Part shown: positions 1 through 5,206 of the stretch, piece after piece | Position numbering within the stretch: the stretch's first letter is position 1 | Layout of the letters: each line of letters starts with the position of its first letter | The notes under the pieces: model-generated | Told to the model about the DNA's origin: nothing | Databases searched by the model: none | What the model saw: only the letters and a program-made list of their open reading frames with translations | Program-made: the position numbers and the translations under genes | NCBI GenBank assembly: GCA_030432455.1 | Contig: JAUIHC010000137.1 | Location: 1-7,530 of the forward strand | Reading direction: 5' to 3' | Source of the DNA: Phycisphaerae bacterium | GTDB taxonomy: Bacteria > Planctomycetota > Phycisphaerae > Phycisphaerales > SM1A02 | DNA length: 7,530 bases

Positions 1-1599
1 GCCCGCGAGACGACGACCCGCATCGACGATCTCCTCGACGGCATCCTCCACCAGCGGGTCCGCGGACCGACCCCGCAGCAGCTGGGCCCGTCCCGAGATC
101 ACGGTGAGCGGATTGTTCATCTCATGGGCCGCCCCGGCCGCGATCTCCGCCACCGCCGACTCCGCATCGCGGCGGGCCTCCGCACGGGCCCGATCCGCAT
201 CGTCGGCCCGGTGGGCCGAGGCGGCGTCGGCTTCCCGCTGCAGTTCCTCGATCCTCCGGGCCGCGGCGAGCACGGACCGCCATGCCGACACCACACCGGG
301 CCCGACATCGATCGCGGGGGTGGCGCCCACCAGAAGCTCGTCGTCCTCGTCCCCGAACACCACGATCTCGTCGGCCGCGGATTCCTTCGACATGTCGCCG
401 CCGAGACGAGCGCGAATCCAGGCCCGCGGATCGATCTCCGTCAGCGGCGTCGCGGCGTCCTCGAGGGCCCCGCACCATCCGACACCGGCGCGCCATGCCA
501 TCGCGACCCGAGCCTCGGGCGCGAGGCGCACGACATCGTCCACGATCGCGGCGCGGACCGCCGCGGTTCCCGCCGCGGCATCGGTCGCGTCAAGGAATCG
601 CTTCGCCCCATCGTCCTCGTGCCGCGAACGATCCTCCCGAGCGACCACGCACCGCCGTCGCATCCGATCGAGCTCGGCGTTGGCCTCCGCGAGCGTCCTG
701 ACCAGAAGCGTCTCCGATGGCTCGCGGTCGAGTCCGAGGAGTTCCGCACTCCGTCCGGCCAGGTCGATCGCGTCCGGCAGCACCGCGTCGAGGGCGTCGG
801 GCTCGAGACCAAGCAGCGTCTCGAGCTCGCGCGCCGCGGCCTCGGTGGGGCGACGACCGATGGTGCCCAGTCCATGGCGACGGGTCACGACGTCCGCGAG
901 CGCCACCAGTCGCTCCAGCGGGCCGGCCGAGTCACGGTGGACCGAATCGTCATGGCCCGAAGGGCCGATCGTTCGCCGAAGACCCGCGGGCAGCCCCCAG
1001 CGGGCCGCCACCCGGCGTCCGGCGATCGGTCCGTCGAGTCCGATCACCCGACGCAACGTCGCATCGAAATCGGTGTCACCGAGCGTGGCCGACTCGGCGA
1101 TGCGGTCGAGCGCCTCCGGGATCGCGGCATGCAGGGCGAGATGACCGAGGTCGTGAAGCAGCCCCGCGAGGAAGGCGGTCGCGGGCTCGATGCCGTCGAG
1201 CGCGGGAAGGCGATCGGCGGCCAGTCGCGCAAGCGATGCCACGGTGACGGCTCGGCGCCGCAACCGCACCCCGAGGTCCCGACCCCGCGCCTCGCCCAGC
1301 AGGCCGGTCAGCTCGACCGAGAGCGCCGCGGACCGGAGTTCATCGAAGCCCAGCAGCACCACCGCCCGTTCGATCGAATCGACCTCGACCGACAGTCCGC
1401 GATGACAGCGACGACACAGCGACAGCACCCGCGCCGCCATCGCCGGATCCTGCGAGACGATGCCGACCACGTCCCGCACCGCGGTCTCGGTCGACTGGGT
1501 CGCCTGGAGGAGGCGGACCGCCACCACGCTTGGCGTGGGGAGCCGTTCGATGCGGGCGATCACCGCCTGCGCACGATCCTCGAGTGATGCGTCCCGCAC
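1..1599 (-). CDS. HDOD domain sensor histidine kinase (3' end outside window)
   Basis: Probable cytoplasmic two-component kinase; 533 codons are visible and no stop is reached. Residues about 14-210 match an HDOD domain: an opening LPTPSVVAVRLLQ, then VSQDPAMAARVL, and a retained His-Asp pair at H149-D150 in LLHDLGHLALH. A linker follows, then a weak GAF-like region (about 335-445), an Ala/Arg/Glu-rich probable coiled coil (about 445-485), and the HisKA dimerisation segment. Its H box reads AAHEMNNPLTVISGRAQLL, with H492 the expected autophosphorylated histidine. The ATPase (HATPase_c) domain must lie beyond base 1. No membrane segment or signal peptide is visible. The GTG start at 1599 is chosen because GAGGT ends 7 bases upstream; no ATG fits. 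It begins 10 bases after the response regulator stop, so the two are very likely co-transcribed and a cognate pair. The domain reading is firm from motifs; the signal sensed is unknown. HDOD domains occur in signalling proteins and are generally thought to act as protein-interaction or regulatory modules. Confidence 0.88.
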   Translation of the reverse strand, partial: MRDASLEDRAQAVIARIERLPTPSVVAVRLLQATQSTETAVRDVVGIVSQDPAMAARVLSLCRRCHRGLSVEVDSIERAVVLLGFDELRSAALSVELTGLLGEARGRDLGVRLRRRAVTVASLARLAADRLPALDGIEPATAFLAGLLHDLGHLALHAAIPEALDRIAESATLGDTDFDATLRRVIGLDGPIAGRRVAARWGLPAGLRRTIGPSGHDDSVHRDSAGPLERLVALADVVTRRHGLGTIGRRPTEAAARELETLLGLEPDALDAVLPDAIDLAGRSAELLGLDREPSETLLVRTLAEANAELDRMRRRCVVAREDRSRHEDDGAKRFLDATDAAAGTAAVRAAIVDDVVRLAPEARVAMAWRAGVGWCGALEDAATPLTEIDPRAWIRARLGGDMSKESAADEIVVFGDEDDELLVGATPAIDVGPGVVSAWRSVLAAARRIEELQREADAASAHRADDADRARAEARRDAESAVAEIAAGAAHEMNNPLTVISGRAQLLRGRSADPLVEDAVEEIVDAGRRLAG

Positions 1600-1606
1600 C
1601 CGAGCG

Positions 1607-1611
1607 ACCTC
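1607..1611 (-). promoter_or_regulatory. Shine-Dalgarno for the kinase GTG start
   Basis: GAGGT on the minus strand overlaps the last two bases of the response regulator's TGA stop and sits 7 bases before GTG (1599-1597). This placement fixes the kinase start and suggests translational coupling to the regulator gene. Confidence 0.6.
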
Positions 1612-2212
1612 AGCCGTCCACCAGGGCGTCGATGCGGGCGATGAGTTCCGCCACATCGAAGGGCTTGGCGAGGAAGTCGTCGGCACCCGACTCCAGCAGA
1701 TCGTCGATCTCGTCCTGACGCACCACGCCCGACATGATGATGATGCGGGTGTCCGCGAGTTCCGGATCGGTCTTGAGCCGCTCGCACACGACGTTTCCGT
1801 TGACATCCGGGAGCATGTAGTCGAGCAGCACGACGTTGGGCCGGAACTCCCGGGTCGCCATCCCCGCGTCGTAGCCGGTGGCGGCGGTTCGCACGTCGAA
1901 CCGACCGTCCCGGACGAGCAGTTCCTCGAGCAGCCGCACGATGCCGGGGTCGTCGTCCACCACGAGAACGCGGATCGCCGCCCCGCCCAGCGGATCCGAC
2001 GGAATCCCGTTCTCCTGCATGAACCGCAGCAGTTCCGCCCGCGGGATTCGACGGAACCGCGAGCCCGGCACACGGAAGCCGGTCAACCGCCCTCGATCGA
2101 AGCAGCGGATGATGGTCTGCTGGCTGACCTTGCAGAGCTCCGCCGCCTCGCCGGTCGTGAAGACCTGCTTGGCCGCGAGTTCACGCAGTCGATCCTGCTT
2201 CGTGATCTCCAT
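1610..2212 (-). CDS. Response regulator with N-terminal excisionase-like HTH and C-terminal receiver domain
   Basis: A 200-residue cytoplasmic protein. Residues about 17-68 form an excisionase/MerR-type winged helix-turn-helix: FTTGEAAELCKVSQQTIIRC is the helix-turn-helix, and FRVPGSRFRRIPRAELLRF the wing and following helix. Residues about 80-198 are a complete receiver domain: acidic cluster D86-D87-D88, phosphoacceptor D131 in VVLLDYMLPD, switch residue S161 in IIIMSG, and K183 in AKPFD. All residues needed for phosphotransfer are present. The order (DNA-binding first, receiver last) is the reverse of OmpR or NarL regulators. The ATG at 2212 is preferred over one 33 bases upstream because TGGAG lies 5 bases before it and the upstream ATG lacks a ribosome binding site. 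The kinase gene follows after 10 bases and tsaB ends 76 bases upstream. It probably takes phosphate from that kinase and binds DNA; targets are unknown. A phosphorylation-controlled adaptor is an alternative. Confidence 0.9.
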   Translation of the reverse strand: MEITKQDRLRELAAKQVFTTGEAAELCKVSQQTIIRCFDRGRLTGFRVPGSRFRRIPRAELLRFMQENGIPSDPLGGAAIRVLVVDDDPGIVRLLEELLVRDGRFDVRTAATGYDAGMATREFRPNVVLLDYMLPDVNGNVVCERLKTDPELADTRIIIMSGVVRQDEIDDLLESGADDFLAKPFDVAELIARIDALVDG

Positions 2213-2217
2213 GGCCG

Positions 2218-2222
2218 CTCCA
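2218..2222 (-). promoter_or_regulatory. Shine-Dalgarno deciding the response regulator start
   Basis: TGGAG lies 5 bases before the ATG at 2212-2210. A second purine-rich stretch (AAGGGGAG, 2228-2235) lies further upstream. Neither serves the alternative ATG at 2245, so the shorter 200-residue product is favoured. Confidence 0.5.
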
Positions 2223-2288
2223 CGCTCCCCTTGCAACGAGACCATCCGCGGTCGTCCACGGAGTCATCGGGCGGGGTGAGGGGCGGCT

Positions 2289-3029
2289 TCAGCCGGGTCG
2301 CACACCCGGACCTTCGGTACGGTTATCGGCGCGGCGTTCGCGCCAGATCCGCACCGCTTCGGGCTCCCGCGGATAGAGCGGCTGGAGTCGCGCGGGATCG
2401 TCGTGAACGACGACATCCGCACCACCGGCGAGGGCCGCTCTGCCGAGTCCGAGCGCGGAGAACCGTGGCTCGACGATCGGGACCGAGCCGGGAATCGCCC
2501 CCCGGAAGGTCGCGTCGAGGTGCTCATCGGCCAGCACCGCCGACAGCGCCTCGTCGGGCGGCCCCTCCACGATCCCGGGGCGACCCCGGATGGTCCACGC
2601 CGACGACGAACTCGATCGCTCGAGCAGCGTGCCCCAGGCCGATCCCGCCTTGGCCGCCGAGAGCACCAGCACCCGGCCGACCACCGAGTCGATCTCGGGC
2701 GTCGATCCGGCCGCCACGAGTGCCCCGGGGACCGCGACCACCTGCGCCCCGACCGCCTCCGCGAGGGCCTGGCCGATCGCGACGGAGATCCGCAACCCCG
2801 TGAAGCCTCCCGGCCCGACGTCCACCGCGACGGTCCGAAGCGCATCCGCGGCCACCCCGGCGTCGGCCAACGCGGTCGCGAGCGCCGGCGCGACTTCATC
2901 CCGATCGCGGCGACCTCCGGCCACCGCAACCTCCGTCCCGCGACCGTCGGAGTCGATCACCGCCACCCCGCCGGATCGCTGCGAGAGTTCGATCGCCAGC
3001 ACCGGTGCCGCGGGCTGCGATGTCGTCAC
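2289..3029 (-). CDS. tsaB: tRNA threonylcarbamoyladenosine biosynthesis protein TsaB
   Basis: A 246-residue actin-fold (ASKHA) protein, close to the usual TsaB length of about 220-235. TsaB is the partner that supports TsaD in moving threonylcarbamoyl onto A37 of ANN-decoding tRNAs; it is cytoplasmic and has no independent catalytic role in that reaction. Diagnostic segments are the N-terminal strand-turn LAIELSQRSGGVAV (residues 11-24), the hallmark GPGGFTGLRISVAIGQALA (72-90), and the C-terminal LQPLYPREPEAV (215-226), equivalent to the P-x-Y-x-R-x-PEA ending of the family. The GTG start at 3029 overlaps the phosphoesterase stop by 4 bases (GTGA) and has GGAGG 7 bases upstream, arguing for translational coupling. 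The frame stays open far upstream (to 3815), but that part is a shadow of the phosphoesterase gene. The middle of the protein (about 105-185) is poorly conserved and includes a serine run at 139-143. No tsaD, tsaC or tsaE is in the window. Confidence 0.9.
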   Translation of the reverse strand: MTTSQPAAPVLAIELSQRSGGVAVIDSDGRGTEVAVAGGRRDRDEVAPALATALADAGVAADALRTVAVDVGPGGFTGLRISVAIGQALAEAVGAQVVAVPGALVAAGSTPEIDSVVGRVLVLSAAKAGSAWGTLLERSSSSSAWTIRGRPGIVEGPPDEALSAVLADEHLDATFRGAIPGSVPIVEPRFSALGLGRAALAGGADVVVHDDPARLQPLYPREPEAVRIWRERRADNRTEGPGVRPG

Positions 3030-3910
3030 GCCGTCGCCTCCACCGCCGCCAGCGGCACCGCGGAGAACATCGCCGACTCGATCGTCGGGGCGTCGTCGGC
3101 GAGGTCGATCGGCAGCACGGCGCCTCGTTCGTGGTCGGAGTTGAGCAGGATCGTCCGGGGACCGCCGATGGCGATGCCGTTCTCGACGAAGGCATGCCCG
3201 AGGCAGAACATCGACACGTTCCACCGCTCGGCGATCAGCTCCATCTGGGCCGCGGTCTGCCCGCGCCCCCACACCATCATCCAGCCGCTTCCGTACAGCG
3301 GCTCGTAGTCGGCCGGCTCCAGATCGCGATCGACGATGCCCAGATCGAATCGATCCATCATCGCGGGACCGGGAAGCGAATGGGCGCAGAACACGCCGTG
3401 ATCGGTGCGGGCCGCGAGCGGCATCGCCCGGACGAAGTCCGCGACCGCCTCCGCCACGCTCGGCGCCTCGTCGCCGAACGCCCAGTCCAGTCCCTCGTCG
3501 AACCGTGCGGTCATGCAGCCCCCACCCTTCGAGACGGAGTGTCCGGCCATCTGGGCGAGTTCGTGGTTGGCGAGGATGGCGTGCACGCGGCCGGGGTGAT
3601 CCACGAGCAGACCGGCGACCTTGACCAGCATCCGGTAGCTGAGATCCACCCCGTTCATGAGACGCTCGCCGTGGATGAGCTCGTGCAGGACGAGATGCGC
3701 CTCCGGGTCGCTTCGGATCCCCGAGTACGACACCACCTTCTCGAAGTGCACCGGATTGTCGTGAAGGTCGCCGGTCGCCAGCAGACGCCCGCTCCCCGCG
3801 ATCGACGCCACGCACCCGCGCCGTCCCGGGGCCCGGAGCATGGCATCCGCCGCGGCATGCAGCAGGTCCGCGACCTCCACGGCATCTCGTTCGTCCACCC
3901 GAGTCGCCAT
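3026..3910 (-). CDS. Calcineurin-like (PPP-type) metallophosphoesterase with altered second motif
   Basis: A 294-residue probable cytoplasmic phosphoesterase. The dinuclear-metal motifs appear in the normal order: GDLHDN at 47-52 (D48, H50; family GDxH), ANHEL at 114-118 (N115, H116; family GNHE), AHSLPG at 176-181 (H177) and LGHAFVENG at 238-246 (H239; family GH). The second motif, normally GDxxDR, is replaced by LHELIHG at 75-81, so the bridging aspartate and the phosphate-contacting arginine are not at their usual place; E77 or H76/H80 may substitute. The substrate (protein, dinucleotide or other) cannot be told from sequence. The ATG at 3910 is 2 bases after the DUF1573 stop, with GAGGG 6 bases upstream, and the stop overlaps tsaB by 4 bases, placing it mid-operon. 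Family confidence is high; activity is inferred only. Confidence 0.85.
   Translation of the reverse strand: MATRVDERDAVEVADLLHAAADAMLRAPGRRGCVASIAGSGRLLATGDLHDNPVHFEKVVSYSGIRSDPEAHLVLHELIHGERLMNGVDLSYRMLVKVAGLLVDHPGRVHAILANHELAQMAGHSVSKGGGCMTARFDEGLDWAFGDEAPSVAEAVADFVRAMPLAARTDHGVFCAHSLPGPAMMDRFDLGIVDRDLEPADYEPLYGSGWMMVWGRGQTAAQMELIAERWNVSMFCLGHAFVENGIAIGGPRTILLNSDHERGAVLPIDLADDAPTIESAMFSAVPLAAVEATA
3037..3041 (-). promoter_or_regulatory. Shine-Dalgarno for the tsaB GTG start
   Basis: GGAGG lies 7 bases before GTG (3029-3027), inside the end of the phosphoesterase gene. With the GTGA stop/start overlap it fixes the tsaB start and suggests coupled translation. Confidence 0.6.
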
Positions 3911-3912
3911 GA

Positions 3913-5112
3913 TCAGCCCTCGCTCACCATCGCCGCGATCTCGACCTCACCCGCGCCCGTGGCGGTCTCGATCTCGATCGGGACGTACAGCAGGGGCTCC
4001 GCGGGTCCGTTGGGAACGAGTCGGACCACCAGATCGACGGCGTCAGGGCCATCGACCGTCGCGGAGACCAGCGACGCCTCCACTCGTGCATCGGCGGACC
4101 GGGCCCCGAGCACCCGCGACCAGTCCGGCTTGTCGATCGCCCCGGCACCTCGCGGGTTGTAGTGCGTGAGTCGGATCGGGACCTCGACCGGCTCGCCGAT
4201 CCGGAGCCGACCGAGGGTGATGAAGTCGTCCTTTGCGATCCAGCGTCGATCGAAGCGGCTCGCATCGCGTCGGCTGCCGGTGTTCTCGTTGCGAACCCGG
4301 CACGCGACCAGCGGACAGTCGTCGCGATCGGTCGAGAAGATCCACCACTTCGGAATCGAGTCGGGGGACATCCCTTCGATCGACCACCGCACCGCATGGG
4401 ACGATCGCGACGGGCCCTCGGCCCCGGGGCCGACGAACGCCGGAGGTCCACCGTTGGAGGCGATGACCCGGAACGGGCGACCATCGGGAGACGCGAGTCC
4501 GATGACGCCCTGATTCACGCCCTTGAGCGCGTCGGCGTAGGCGGGTGTCGGCTGAACCGGGAGCGTCACCATGCCGACGAGCGTCACGATCGCCGGTTGC
4601 TCCATCCCCTCGAGCACGATGAAGACCTTGGCATCCTTCTCGCCGGGAACCGTCGGCGCGTCGAGCGATGCCCGAAGCTCCACGCTCGCGCCGGGCTCGA
4701 TCGAGACACCGGTGAGATCGGTGAGCGTGGTGCAGACGCAGCTCGGGGTCGCCCGGACCACCCGCACCGCCCGGTCACCGCGGTTCGTGATCGTGAACAC
4801 CGACTCGTTGATCGACCCCGGGTCGACGGCGCCGAAGTCCACCGTCGCCGGCGCGATGCGGAACGGAACGCTCCCCGCCATCACCTCGAGACGGTTGTCA
4901 TCCTCGGATGTCGTGGGCGCGGAGGGCTCGGCCGGCGCCGCGACCGTCGTGGCGGGCGACGCAGACTCGGCGACCGTGGATCCGCCGCTCGGCGCCGGCA
5001 CGGACGACTCCGAGTCGGTCGGCCGCTCGCAGGCCGCAAGCACCGCGAGCAGAAGGGCGATCGGACCGGAGACGGCGGCGATCCGACGATCGAAGGGGCG
5101 TCGAGTGGTCAT
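3913..5112 (-). CDS. DUF1573 domain lipoprotein
   Basis: A 399-residue predicted envelope lipoprotein. Residues 1-28 are a lipoprotein signal: basic MTTRRPFDRR, hydrophobic PIALLLAVLAA, and a lipobox ending in C28, the expected lipidated cysteine. A low-complexity Ser/Thr/Ala/Pro linker (about 30-70) follows. Residues about 85-180 fit DUF1573, an immunoglobulin-like beta domain: FGAVDPGSINESVFTITNRG, then the hallmark Cys-x-Cys in TPSCVCTTL (C125, C127), then IEPGASVELRASLD. The remaining 210 residues are probably further beta structure with cysteines at 266 and 271; I recognise no named family there. The frame is open to an ATG at 5229, but only the ATG at 5112 places the signal peptide at the N-terminus, and the longer form would read through a strong hairpin. 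No Shine-Dalgarno precedes 5112; see the -10-like element. First gene of a tight operon with the phosphoesterase and tsaB. Molecular function unknown. Confidence 0.82.
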   Translation of the reverse strand: MTTRRPFDRRIAAVSGPIALLLAVLAACERPTDSESSVPAPSGGSTVAESASPATTVAAPAEPSAPTTSEDDNRLEVMAGSVPFRIAPATVDFGAVDPGSINESVFTITNRGDRAVRVVRATPSCVCTTLTDLTGVSIEPGASVELRASLDAPTVPGEKDAKVFIVLEGMEQPAIVTLVGMVTLPVQPTPAYADALKGVNQGVIGLASPDGRPFRVIASNGGPPAFVGPGAEGPSRSSHAVRWSIEGMSPDSIPKWWIFSTDRDDCPLVACRVRNENTGSRRDASRFDRRWIAKDDFITLGRLRIGEPVEVPIRLTHYNPRGAGAIDKPDWSRVLGARSADARVEASLVSATVDGPDAVDLVVRLVPNGPAEPLLYVPIEIETATGAGEVEIAAMVSEG

Positions 5113-5118
5113 GGTCGC

Positions 5119-5124
5119 AGTGTA
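5119..5124 (-). promoter_or_regulatory. Candidate -10 box for a leaderless operon transcript
   Basis: TACACT on the minus strand ends 6 bases before the ATG at 5112, the distance expected if transcription starts at or next to the start codon. There is no ribosome binding site before that ATG, which agrees with leaderless translation. No good -35 hexamer is visible because the hairpin occupies that position. Only 32 bases separate the hairpin from the ATG, so any promoter for this operon must lie here, overlap the hairpin, or lie upstream of it. Confidence 0.35.
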
Positions 5125-5144
5125 CGAGTGCACGGCATCAAAGG

Positions 5145-5180
5145 ACGCGAGCCCGACCGGTTCACCGGTCGGGCTCGCGT
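5145..5180 (-). terminator. Long perfect inverted repeat, probable terminator of the dehydrogenase gene
   Basis: Arms at 5145-5161 and 5164-5180 are perfect 17-base reverse complements around 2 bases; as RNA this gives a 16-bp GC-rich stem with a TGAA tetraloop. It begins 26 bases after the dehydrogenase stop. On the minus strand the stem is followed by CC and only three T residues, so it is not a textbook U-tract terminator. The symmetry means it could equally act as an mRNA 3' stabiliser or a protein binding site. Confidence 0.6.
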
Positions 5181-5206
5181 GATTCATCGTCGAAACGGGC
5201 GTCGGA

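Noticed and set aside
104..1144. A 346-codon open frame on the plus strand
   Set aside because: The product is a low-complexity Ser/Arg/Ala protein, a frame shadow of the kinase gene.
124..1587. A 487-codon open frame on the plus strand
   Set aside because: It lies codon-for-codon opposite the HDOD-kinase gene, whose minus-strand reading shows clear HDOD and H-box motifs. The plus-strand product is Arg/Gly/His-rich with no domain; such long antisense frames are expected at this GC content.
2278..2296. Short inverted repeat CGGCT/AGCCG at the tsaB stop
   Set aside because: Five-base arms around two bases, overlapping the stop codon, with no T run. Too weak to call a terminator between tsaB and the response regulator.
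1460..2803. A 447-codon plus-strand frame spanning the regulator and the end of tsaB
   Set aside because: It crosses two well-supported opposite-strand genes and their gap, and its product turns into a Pro/Arg-rich sequence without domains.
3030..3815. N-terminal extension of the tsaB frame
   Set aside because: It would overlap the phosphoesterase almost entirely; the GTG at 3029 with GGAGG and the GTGA overlap gives a normal-length TsaB.
3005..4162. A 385-codon plus-strand frame opposite the phosphoesterase
   Set aside because: No recognisable motif; the minus strand encodes an ordered set of phosphoesterase motifs.
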